A stretch of DNA of 64,000 nucleotides, from contig DASTFB010000008.1 in assembly GCA_035709005.1 (NCBI GenBank), positions 1-64,000 on the forward strand. Reading direction: 5' to 3'. The notes beneath the pieces are model-generated. The model had not been told where the DNA came from. It did no database searches and worked only from the letters and a program-made list of their open reading frames with translations. Of the stretch, positions 50,361 through 57,704 are shown piece after piece; position 1 is the first letter of the stretch; each line of letters starts with the position of its first letter. Position numbers and translations under genes: made by a program. Source of the DNA: Candidatus Methylomirabilota bacterium. GTDB lineage: Bacteria > Methylomirabilota > Methylomirabilia > Rokubacteriales > CSP1-6.

Positions 50361-51295
50361 TCCCCCGGTTCGTCCTGGCCCTGGCCGTGGTCGGCGTGGC
50401 GCTGGTGCCGCTGGCCGGGCAGGACTACTACGCCACGCTGATGCTGCCGTTCTTCGGTTACGGCATCGCGCTGCTCGGGCTGAACCTCCTGTTCGGCTAC
50501 ACGGGCCTGCTGTCGTTCGGCCACGCCCTGTTCGTCGCGGTGGGCGCCTACACGGCCGCCTACCTGACCGGCGTCTTCGGGGTCCGGCAGTTCGAGCTCA
50601 TCCTGCTCGCCGCCGCCGGGACGGCCGCCCTGGTGGCCGTGCCTACCGGCCTCGTCGCCGTGCGCTACGTGAAGATCTACTTCGGCATGCTGACGCTGGC
50701 CTTCGGCATGCTGTTCTACTCGTTCCTCTTCAAGTTCTACCATCTCACCGGGGGGGACGAGGGCATGCGGGTGCTGCGGCCCGTCCTGCTCGGCCAGCCG
50801 CTGGCCGGGATGGACACCGTGCCGTTCCTCGTCGGCCCCTATTACTACTACTGCCTGGGCCTGCTCATCCTGGCCGCGCTGGTGATGTGGCGGATCGTCT
50901 CGTCCCCGTTCGGCCTGTGCCTGCGCGTCATCCGAGAGAACCCGGCCAAGGCCGAGGCGCTGGGCTTGAGCGCGCGCCGCTACCGCTTCTATGCGTTCGT
51001 GATCGCCGCCGTCTTCGGCGGCGTGGGCGGCGTGCTGCTCGCCGTGCCCACCGGGCTGGCCGATCCGCTGCTCGCCTACTGGACCCACTCCGGGAATCTC
51101 GTGTTCATGCTGTTACTGGGCGGCTTCGCGAACTTCTTCGGTCCCATCCTGGGCGCCCTGGTCTTCATCTTCCTGCAAGACCAGGTGATGTCGTTCACGC
51201 AATACTGGCGCTTCGTGTTCGGCGCCATCCTGGCCGTCGTCGTGATCTTCTTCCCGCGCGGGCTCATGGGGCTCTGGTCCTCGGAGGGAGCCTGA
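50357..51295 (+). CDS. Branched-chain amino-acid-type ABC permease (LivM family)
   Basis: A 312-residue permease with about 9-10 helices. The family block LNLLFGYTGLLSFGHALFVAVGAYTAAYL is near residue 40, and the coupling loop SPFGLCLRVIRENPAKAEALGLSARRYRFYAFVIAAVFGGVGG near residue 205 (both given in part). The C-terminal FFPRGLMGLWS is typical. It forms the translocation pore with the LivH-type protein. GTG start overlapping the preceding stop. Confidence 0.93.
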   Translation: MIPRFVLALAVVGVALVPLAGQDYYATLMLPFFGYGIALLGLNLLFGYTGLLSFGHALFVAVGAYTAAYLTGVFGVRQFELILLAAAGTAALVAVPTGLVAVRYVKIYFGMLTLAFGMLFYSFLFKFYHLTGGDEGMRVLRPVLLGQPLAGMDTVPFLVGPYYYYCLGLLILAALVMWRIVSSPFGLCLRVIRENPAKAEALGLSARRYRFYAFVIAAVFGGVGGVLLAVPTGLADPLLAYWTHSGNLVFMLLLGGFANFFGPILGALVFIFLQDQVMSFTQYWRFVFGAILAVVVIFFPRGLMGLWSSEGA

Positions 51296-51299
51296 CCCG

Positions 51300-52112
51300 A
51301 TGGCGCTGCTGCAGGCGGTGGAGGTCACCAAGTTCTACGGCGACGTGTGCGCGCTGGCCGGCGTGTCGTTGAGGGTGAGCGCGGGCGAGTTCGTCTCCAT
51401 CATCGGCCCCAACGGGGCCGGCAAGACCACGCTGGTCAACGTCCTGGCGGGGCTGACCGCTCCGTCGGGCGGCGCCGTACGCTTCAAGGACCGGGACGTG
51501 GTCGGCATCGGGCCGGCCCGCCTGGCCCGCCTGGGCATGGCGCGCTCGTTCCAGCTCGTGACGATCTTCCCGGGCCTCACCGTGGAGGAGACCATCGCGG
51601 CCGCCGCGCTGTCGCGCCTGGGACGCGCAGGCCGGCTGTGGGCGCGGCTCGCCGCGGACGCCGACGTACGGGCCGAGGTCCACGAGGTCGCCCGCCTGTT
51701 CGGTCTCGATCGGCACCTGGGCAGGCCGGCCCGAACCCTGCCCCAGGGCGACAAGAAGCTCCTCGACGTCGCCAGCGCGTTCGCGCTGCATCCGGACATC
51801 ATCCTGCTGGACGAGCCGACCTCGGGCGTGAGCACCGGCGACAAGCACCTGATCATGGAGACGCTCGTGAGCGCGGCCCGGCGAATCGGCATCCAGGCCA
51901 TCGTGCAGGTCGAGCACGACATGGATATCGTCTTCGGCTACTCGGACCGGATCGTGGCCCTGCACGAGGGCCGCGTGCTCGCCGACGGCCCGCCCGAGCG
52001 CATTCGGGCCGACGCCCAGGTCGTCGCCACCGTGCTGGGCCGCACGGAGCCGCACGCGCCTGGAGCAGCCCACCCGCGGTCCGACCCGAGCGCGCGTCAC
52101 CCGCTCCAATAA
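51300..52112 (+). CDS. LIV-type ABC transporter ATP-binding protein (LivG family), atypical signature
   Basis: A 270-residue cytosolic ATPase. Walker A GPNGAGKTTL (residues ~38-47), Q-loop region MARSFQLVTIFPGLTVEE, and Walker B IILLDEPTSG are intact. The ABC signature, however, reads LPQGDKKLLDVA instead of the usual LSGGQ/LSYG form, and the D-loop is GVSTGDK. The second ATPase of the operon (LivF) has a normal signature, so the pair may be asymmetric, with one composite site less active. C-terminal ~20 residues are Pro/His-rich. It ends TAATG, sharing one base with the next start. Confidence 0.9.
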   Translation: MALLQAVEVTKFYGDVCALAGVSLRVSAGEFVSIIGPNGAGKTTLVNVLAGLTAPSGGAVRFKDRDVVGIGPARLARLGMARSFQLVTIFPGLTVEETIAAAALSRLGRAGRLWARLAADADVRAEVHEVARLFGLDRHLGRPARTLPQGDKKLLDVASAFALHPDIILLDEPTSGVSTGDKHLIMETLVSAARRIGIQAIVQVEHDMDIVFGYSDRIVALHEGRVLADGPPERIRADAQVVATVLGRTEPHAPGAAHPRSDPSARHPLQ

Positions 52113-52819
52113 TGCTCGAGGTGCGGGACCTCACCGTGGACATCCAGGCCAGCCGGGTCCTGCGCGGCATCCGTCTGGAAGTGAGCCAGCACGAGCTGGT
52201 CTGCCTGGTGGGGCGCAACGGCGCCGGCAAGACGACCGCGCTGCGGACGATCATGGGGTATCTGCGGCCGGCCGCCGGCGCCATCACGTTCCGGGGCGAG
52301 AGCCTGGTCGGGCTGCCCACGCACGCCATCGCCGCGCGCGGCATCGGCTTCGCTCCCGAGGAGAGCGAAGTGTTCGGAGACCTCACAGTGGCCGAGAACA
52401 TCGAGATCGCCACGTGGACGCGGCCGACGGGGCGCCCGCCCGCGGAGCGCGTCGAGCGGGCCTACCACGTGTTCCCCCGACTGCGGGGGTACGCCACCCG
52501 GGGCGGCACGCAGCTGTCCGGGGGCGAGCGCAAGATGCTGTCGGTGGCGCGCGCCCTGGCGCTGGATCCGCACCTCTTGTTGCTCGACGAGCCGTTCGAA
52601 GGCCTGTCCCCGGCCATCATCCCGCTCATCACCGCCTCGATCTCGGACATCGCCCGGCTCGGCGTGGCCATTCTCATCGCCGAGTCCAACGTCCACCACG
52701 TGCCCGAGCACGCCACCCGCTTGTACGTCATCGAGCGCGGCGAGATCATCTTTGCCGGCAAGCCGCAGGACGCCCGGCGCGACCCGACCGTCCTGCGCAT
52801 CATCGGAGGAGGACCCTGA
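52112..52819 (+). CDS. LIV-type ABC transporter ATP-binding protein (LivF family)
   Basis: A 235-residue ATPase. Walker A GRNGAGKTTALRTI, IGFAPEESEVFGDLTVAENIEIA, signature LSGGERKMLSVARALALDP, and Walker B LLLLDEPFEGLSP are all canonical for LivF. The usual Q-loop position carries PEES, a common variant. It starts one base into the LivG stop (TAATG) and its own stop shares one base with the ATG of the MetE-like gene (TGATG), so the five transporter genes and the methyltransferase form one coupled operon. Confidence 0.93.
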   Translation: MLEVRDLTVDIQASRVLRGIRLEVSQHELVCLVGRNGAGKTTALRTIMGYLRPAAGAITFRGESLVGLPTHAIAARGIGFAPEESEVFGDLTVAENIEIATWTRPTGRPPAERVERAYHVFPRLRGYATRGGTQLSGGERKMLSVARALALDPHLLLLDEPFEGLSPAIIPLITASISDIARLGVAILIAESNVHHVPEHATRLYVIERGEIIFAGKPQDARRDPTVLRIIGGGP

Positions 52820-53847
52820 TGCCATCCCTGCCGCTGATTCCCACCGCCGTCGTCGGCTCCCACGGCAAGCCCGGCTGGTGGTTCACCGTGGTGAAGGCCT
52901 ACGAGGCCGGCGAGGCCGGCCCCGCCGATGTCGAGGAGATGTTCGATGACGCCGCCGACACCGCCATCCGTGACATGGAGCGGGCCGGCATCGATATCAT
53001 CACCGACGGCGAGGTGCGCCGGCTCGACGGCTACGTCGACTCCTACTACGCCATCATCAAGGGCATCCGCCCGCTGCCGGTCCGCCGCAAGCTGGGGCCC
53101 TGGGGCTACGATCAGCAGACGCGCTACGAGGCGGTCGGGCCCATCGAAACGCCGCCCGGCGGCCTGGGCATCGTCAAGGAGTTCGAGTACCTGCGCGCCC
53201 GCACCACGCGGGCGACCAAGGCCACCTGCGCCGGACCCCTCACCTTCGGGTCGCGGATCCTCCCGGGCACGGTGTACGCGGGGGTCGTCGATATCGCCGA
53301 GCGCTTCGCCGACGTCATCAACGCCGAGCTGCAGGCGCTCGCGGCCGCTGGCGCCGACTTCATCCAGATCGACGAGCCGGCCCGCGGCAACGTGACCGGG
53401 GAGGAGATGGCCCGGCTCTTCAACCGGGCCACCGAGGGCGTCCGGGCCCGGCTGGCCTTTCACATCTGCTTCGGCAACCGCTACGGGCGCTCCCGCTTCG
53501 CCCGGACGTACGCGCCGTACTTCCCGGGCCTCCTGAAGGCGCGCGCCGACCAGTTCGTGCTGGAGTTCGCCGGCCGGGAGCTCAGCGAGCTCGAGCTGTG
53601 GAAGCAGTACGGCGACGGACGCCAGCTGGGCGCCGGCGTCATCGACGTCAAGGGCTTCGAGCAAGACACGGCCGAGGATGTGGCGCGGCGGATCCGTCGC
53701 GTCCTGCACGTGTGTCCGGCCGAGCGGCTGACCGTCAATCCGGATTGCGGCTTCGGCTGGTCGCCGCGGTCCATGTGCAATCAGAAGCTACGCGCGCTCG
53801 CCGCCGGCGCCGCCCTCGTGAGGAAGGAGCTGGGCGTCACCGGTTGA
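52819..53847 (+). CDS. Cobalamin-independent methionine synthase-like (MetE C-terminal domain) protein
   Basis: A 342-residue stand-alone MetE/UROD-fold domain. It keeps the substrate/zinc elements IPTAVVGSHGKPGWW, GIDIITDGEVRRLDGYVDSYY, CAGPLTFGSRILPGT, DFIQIDEPARG, FHICFGN (His and Cys ligands) and NPDCGFGWSPRSM (second Cys). It lacks the N-terminal half of true MetE, like archaeal MesD-type or methylcobalamin/other methyl-donor enzymes. As the last gene of a LIV-type importer operon it may transfer a methyl group from the imported compound; that is inference. Confidence 0.88.
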   Translation: MPSLPLIPTAVVGSHGKPGWWFTVVKAYEAGEAGPADVEEMFDDAADTAIRDMERAGIDIITDGEVRRLDGYVDSYYAIIKGIRPLPVRRKLGPWGYDQQTRYEAVGPIETPPGGLGIVKEFEYLRARTTRATKATCAGPLTFGSRILPGTVYAGVVDIAERFADVINAELQALAAAGADFIQIDEPARGNVTGEEMARLFNRATEGVRARLAFHICFGNRYGRSRFARTYAPYFPGLLKARADQFVLEFAGRELSELELWKQYGDGRQLGAGVIDVKGFEQDTAEDVARRIRRVLHVCPAERLTVNPDCGFGWSPRSMCNQKLRALAAGAALVRKELGVTG

Positions 53848-53867
53848 CACCCAGTCACACCAGCGAC

Positions 53868-53921
53868 GTGATTTGTCAGCGCGCCGGGGCGCCAGCTGCG
53901 TCGGAGCGCCCGCGAAATCAC
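53868..53921. other. Imperfect long hairpin downstream of the LIV/MetE operon
   Basis: GTGATTT (53868-53874) pairs perfectly with AAATCAC (53915-53921), and the interior CGCG...GGGCGC / GCGCCCGCG segments can extend the stem with a bulge. It lies in the 168-nt gap between the MetE-like stop and the response regulator. Could be an operon terminator or a small structured RNA; no U-tract. Confidence 0.4.
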
Positions 53922-54015
53922 CCGGCGCCGCGATGGGTTAGCACGACGTCGCGTCGCCCCAGCGCGGGCGCGAGCGCGGCGGCGTCCGGTACGCTTCTTG
54001 CTCCCTCGAGCGCGA

Positions 54016-54408
54016 ATGGCGCGCACGCCCGCCACGGTTCCCGCAATCCTCGTCGTGGACGACGACCGTCGGCTCGCCGACATGCTGGCCAAGATCCTCG
54101 CCGCTGAGGGCCATCGCGTCGACACGGCCGACAACGGGCGCGCCGCCCTGAGCCAGCTGGCCCGGCGCGATTACGACGTGATCATCACCGACGTCCGCAT
54201 GCCCGAGCTCGACGGGTTCGGGCTATACCGCGAGGTGGAGCGACGCTGGCCGGCGCTGCTGCCGCGCGTCATCTTCATCACGGGGGACTCCACCAATCCC
54301 GATACCCAGCGGTTCCTGGCCCGCATCGGCGCTCCGGCCCTGCACAAGCCCTTCGACCTCGACGACATCCACCGCACGGTGCGGGAGGCCCTCGCGCGAC
54401 GTCGCTAA
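54016..54408 (+). CDS. Single-domain response regulator (CheY-like)
   Basis: A 130-residue receiver domain without output domain. Acidic pocket DDD in ILVVDDDRRLADML, phospho-acceptor Asp in VIITDVRMPELDG, the Thr in FITGDST and the Lys in ALHKPFDLDDI are all present, so phosphorylation should be possible. ATG at 54016 gives the normal start just before the first beta strand. No histidine kinase lies nearby; it is an orphan, probably signalling through protein contact. A TACGCT box (53990-53995) may be its -10. Confidence 0.92.
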   Translation: MARTPATVPAILVVDDDRRLADMLAKILAAEGHRVDTADNGRAALSQLARRDYDVIITDVRMPELDGFGLYREVERRWPALLPRVIFITGDSTNPDTQRFLARIGAPALHKPFDLDDIHRTVREALARRR

Positions 54409-54453
54409 TGGCCGCCGGCGGACCTGCCGGCGGCGGCTGCCGGACAAATCAGG

Positions 54454-54459
54454 TAGACT
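54454..54459 (+). promoter_or_regulatory. -10 box before the CaiB gene
   Basis: TAGACT is followed by seven bases and then the GTG start at 54467, again a leaderless arrangement. No SD-like sequence is present. Confidence 0.4.
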
Positions 54460-54466
54460 CGCTGCC

Positions 54467-55657
54467 GTGGCCCTGCCACTGGAAGGCCTGATCGTCGCCG
54501 ATCTCACCCAGAACGTCGCCGGCCCCTTCTGCACCCAGATCCTGGGGGACATGGGCGCGGACGTGATCAAGATCGAGCCCCCGGGGCGCGGTGATGACGC
54601 CCGGGCCTGGGCTCCCCCGTACTGGGGCGACGAGAGCGCGACCTTTCTGAGCCTCAACCGCAACAAGCGCAGCCTGGCCCTCGACGTCAAAGCCTCGGGC
54701 GGTCTGGAGGTGCTGCGGCGGCTGGTCGCGCGCGCCGACGTCTTCGTGCAGAGCCTGCGGGCCGGGGTGGTGGCCCGGCTGGGGCTCGACTTCGCCGGCG
54801 CCGGCGCGCTCAACCCGCGGCTCGTGTACTGCTCGATCACGGCGTTCGGCACCCGGGGCCCGTTGCGCGACCTGCCCGGCTACGACCCGATGATGCAGGC
54901 CTACGGCGGGCTCATGTCGGTCAACGGTCATCCCGGGCAGGAGCCGGCTCGCGTCGGGACCTCCATCGTCGACATGGGCACGGGCATGTGGGCGGCGCTG
55001 GGCATCGTGGCCGGCCTGCGCCAGCGGGAGGCGACGGGACGCGCCGTGGAGGTCACCACCGCGCTGTTCGACACCGCGCTCATGTGGGTCTGCTATCACG
55101 TCATGGGCTATCTCGGCTCCGGCACGGTGCCCACGCCCCAGGGATCGAGCACGGCGATGATCGCGCCGTACCAGGCGTTCCCCGCCGCCGACGGTCACGT
55201 GATGATCGCCGCCGGCTCCGACGCCATCTTCGCCCGCCTGGCCCAGGCCCTGGGGGCGCCGGAGCTGGCCGCCGACGAGCGGTTCCGCGACAATCCCGGC
55301 CGCGTTCGCCACCGCGCGGTCCTCGTCGACGCGCTCTCCGCGCGCACCCGCGAGCGCAAGGTCGCCGACCTGGTGCACGCGCTCCGACGTCATGGCGTCC
55401 CCGCGGCGCCGGTCCTCGCCATCGACGCCGTCCTGGCCGAGCCGCACACCCGCGAGAGCGGGATCCTGGTGACCGCGACGCACCCCCGCCTGGGTGAGCT
55501 CACCGGCGTGGGGCTTCCCATCCAGTGGGACGGTCGCCGCCCCGACGTGCGGCGGGCGCCGCCCGGCCTGGGCCAGGACAGCGAGGACGTCCTGACCTGG
55601 CTCGGCTACACGCGCGACGACGTGCGCGGGCTCCGCAGCCAGCGCGTCATCGTATGA
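54467..55657 (+). CDS. CaiB/BaiF family CoA transferase (class III)
   Basis: A 396-residue formyl-CoA/carnitine-type CoA transferase. Features: LEGLIVADLTQNVAGPFCTQILGDMGADVIKIEPP at the N-terminus (in pieces), RNKRSLALDVK, and the catalytic Asp in SIVDMGTGMWAALGI near residue 169. It moves CoA between carboxylic acids via an enzyme-bound anhydride. GTG start at 54467. It is the first of three CoA-metabolism genes (with an enoyl-CoA hydratase and an acyl-CoA dehydrogenase), which suggests activation and beta-oxidation of a specific acid. Confidence 0.94.
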   Translation: MALPLEGLIVADLTQNVAGPFCTQILGDMGADVIKIEPPGRGDDARAWAPPYWGDESATFLSLNRNKRSLALDVKASGGLEVLRRLVARADVFVQSLRAGVVARLGLDFAGAGALNPRLVYCSITAFGTRGPLRDLPGYDPMMQAYGGLMSVNGHPGQEPARVGTSIVDMGTGMWAALGIVAGLRQREATGRAVEVTTALFDTALMWVCYHVMGYLGSGTVPTPQGSSTAMIAPYQAFPAADGHVMIAAGSDAIFARLAQALGAPELAADERFRDNPGRVRHRAVLVDALSARTRERKVADLVHALRRHGVPAAPVLAIDAVLAEPHTRESGILVTATHPRLGELTGVGLPIQWDGRRPDVRRAPPGLGQDSEDVLTWLGYTRDDVRGLRSQRVIV

Positions 55658-55695
55658 AAGCGCACGGAGCCACGCCGCACCTAGAACAGCCCACC

Positions 55696-55711
55696 CTCGG
55701 CCTTAGCCGAG
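55696..55711. terminator. Small hairpin after the CaiB gene
   Basis: CTCGGC-CTTA-GCCGAG, a perfect 6-bp stem with a 4-nt loop, lies in the 73-nt gap between caiB and the enoyl-CoA hydratase gene. Possible attenuator or terminator. Confidence 0.3.
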
Positions 55712-55730
55712 CTGGCGGACCCCGCTACAA

Positions 55731-56519
55731 ATGACCTATCGTCACCTGCTGGTGGACCGCACGGACGATGGGTATGTGGCGACGGTCACGCTGAATCGGC
55801 CCGAGCAGATGAACGCGCTGAACACGGCCATGGGGGAAGACCTCCTGGCGTGCTTCCAGGCGCTGGCCCGGGATGCCCAGGTCCGGTCGGTCGTCCTCAC
55901 CGGCGCCGGCGATCGCGCCTTCTGCGCCGGCGGCGATCTCAAAGAGCGCAACGCGATGACCGACGAGGCCTGGCGGGCCCAGCACGTCATCTTCGAGCAG
56001 GCCGCCTTCGCGGTGCTGCGCTGTCCCGTGCCCGTCATCGCCGCCGTGGAAGGCTTCGCGCTGGCCGGCGGCTGCGAGCTGGCCGTGCTCGCGGACTTCA
56101 TCGTGGCCAGCGAGACGGCCGTCTTCGGGGTGCCGGAAACCACGCTCGGCATCTTTCCCGGCATTGGCGGCACCCAGCTCCTGCCCCGCCTGCTGGGGGC
56201 GCCGCTGGCCAAAGAGCTGATCTTCACGGGGCGGCGGATGAAGGCCGACGAGGCCAAGGCGACCGGTCTCATCAACCACCTCGTGCCCCGCGGCCAGGCC
56301 CGAGCGCTGGCCCTGGAGCTGGCGACGACCATCGCGGGCAACGGTCCCGTCGCCGTGCGCCAGGCCAAGAAGGCGATCGCCTACGGGCTGGAGACCGATC
56401 TCGACACGGCCATGATCCTGGCCATCGAGGCCTACAACGCCACCGTCCTCACCGAGGACCGCCGGGAAGGCGTGCGGGCGTTCAACGAAAAACGCAAGCC
56501 GCAGTTCAAAGGAAGGTAG
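55731..56519 (+). CDS. Enoyl-CoA hydratase
   Basis: A 262-residue crotonase-family enzyme. Oxyanion-hole segments AFCAGGDLKERN (residues ~64-75) and EGFALAGGCELAVLADFIVAS (~107-127) and the hydratase-type VPETTLGIFPGIGGTQLLPRLLG with a catalytic Glu are present; C-terminal EDRREGVRAFNEKRKPQFKG is canonical. It would hydrate an enoyl-CoA produced by the neighbouring dehydrogenase. It sits 2 nt before the acyl-CoA dehydrogenase gene start; an SD AAGGAAGG for that gene lies inside its last codons. Confidence 0.94.
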   Translation: MTYRHLLVDRTDDGYVATVTLNRPEQMNALNTAMGEDLLACFQALARDAQVRSVVLTGAGDRAFCAGGDLKERNAMTDEAWRAQHVIFEQAAFAVLRCPVPVIAAVEGFALAGGCELAVLADFIVASETAVFGVPETTLGIFPGIGGTQLLPRLLGAPLAKELIFTGRRMKADEAKATGLINHLVPRGQARALALELATTIAGNGPVAVRQAKKAIAYGLETDLDTAMILAIEAYNATVLTEDRREGVRAFNEKRKPQFKGR

Positions 56520-56521
56520 TC

Positions 56522-57688
56522 ATGGCGGTGATCAACCTCACCCTCACGGACGAGCAGCGGGCCCTGCGCGACGGCGTGGCCGAGATCTGCAAGCGCTATC
56601 CGGGCGAATACTGGCGGGCGCTCGACGCCCGCCGCGAGTATCCCGAGACCTTCGTCGACGACCTCACCAAGGCCGGGTATCTGGCCGCCCTCATCCCCGA
56701 GGCGTACGGCGGCGCCGGCCTGGGGATCATCGAGGGCAGCCTCATCCTCGAGACGATCCACGCCAGCGGGGGCAACGCCGCCGCCTGTCATGCCCAGATG
56801 TACATCATGGGCACCCTGCTGCGGCACGGCAGCGAGGCCCAGAAGCGGGCCCACCTGCCGAAGATCGCCAGCGGGGAGCTGCGCCTGCAGGCCTTCGGCG
56901 TTACCGAGCCCAACGCCGGCTCGGACACCACCAAGCTGCAGACCACTGCCGTGCGCCGCGGCGATCGTTACGTGGTCAACGGCCAGAAGATGTTCATCTC
57001 GCGCGTGCAGCAGTCCGATCTCATGCTGCTGCTGGCCCGCACCACGCCCGTCGACCAGGTCAGGCGCAAGACCGAAGGCTTGTCGGTGTTCCTCGTCGAC
57101 ATCCGGGGCATCAAGGGCCTCGAGGTCCGCCCACTGCGCATGATGATGAACCACTCCACCAACGCGCTGTTCTTCGACAACATGGAAGTCCCGGCCACGG
57201 CGCTCATCGGCGAGGAAGGCAAGGGCTTCGCCTACATCCTGGACGGCATGAACGCCGAGCGGATCCTGGTGGCCTCGGAGTCCATCGGGGACGGTCGCTG
57301 GTTCGTGGACAAGGCGGCGGCCTACTCGGGCCAGCGCGTGCTGTTCGGCCAGCCCATCGGGGCCAACCAGGGCGTGCAGTTCCCCATCGCCCGGGCCCAC
57401 ATGGCGGTGGAAGCGGCTGCGCTCATGCGCAACAAGGCGGCCGCGCTCTTCGACGCGGGCGAGCCCTGCGGCCCCGAGGCCAACATGGCCAAGTTCCTGG
57501 CCGCCGAGGCGGCCTGGGAGGCCGGCAACGCGTGCATCGACTGCCACGGCGGCTACGGCTACGCCGAGGAGTACGACGTGGAGCGCAAGTTCCGCGAGTG
57601 CCGTCTCTACAAGACGGCCCCGGTCAACAACAACCTGGTGCTGGCCTACATCGGCGAGCACGTGCTCGGCATGCCGCGCTCGTACTGA
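56522..57688 (+). CDS. Acyl-CoA dehydrogenase
   Basis: A 388-residue flavoprotein. LTLTDEQRALRDGVAEICKRYPGEYW opens the N-terminal domain; QAFGVTEPNAGSDTTKLQTTAV (residues ~122-143) and GQKMFISRVQQSDLMLLLART form the flavin site; FDNMEVPATALIGEEGKGFAYILDGMNAERI and CIDCHGGYGYAEEYDVERKFRECRLYK contain the usual catalytic region (in pieces). Partner of the enoyl-CoA hydratase. ATG at 56522 with AAGGAAGG SD. It is convergent with recQ, 16 nt from its stop. Confidence 0.95.
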   Translation: MAVINLTLTDEQRALRDGVAEICKRYPGEYWRALDARREYPETFVDDLTKAGYLAALIPEAYGGAGLGIIEGSLILETIHASGGNAAACHAQMYIMGTLLRHGSEAQKRAHLPKIASGELRLQAFGVTEPNAGSDTTKLQTTAVRRGDRYVVNGQKMFISRVQQSDLMLLLARTTPVDQVRRKTEGLSVFLVDIRGIKGLEVRPLRMMMNHSTNALFFDNMEVPATALIGEEGKGFAYILDGMNAERILVASESIGDGRWFVDKAAAYSGQRVLFGQPIGANQGVQFPIARAHMAVEAAALMRNKAAALFDAGEPCGPEANMAKFLAAEAAWEAGNACIDCHGGYGYAEEYDVERKFRECRLYKTAPVNNNLVLAYIGEHVLGMPRSY

Positions 57689-57704
57689 GCCCGCGCGCCG
57701 CCGT

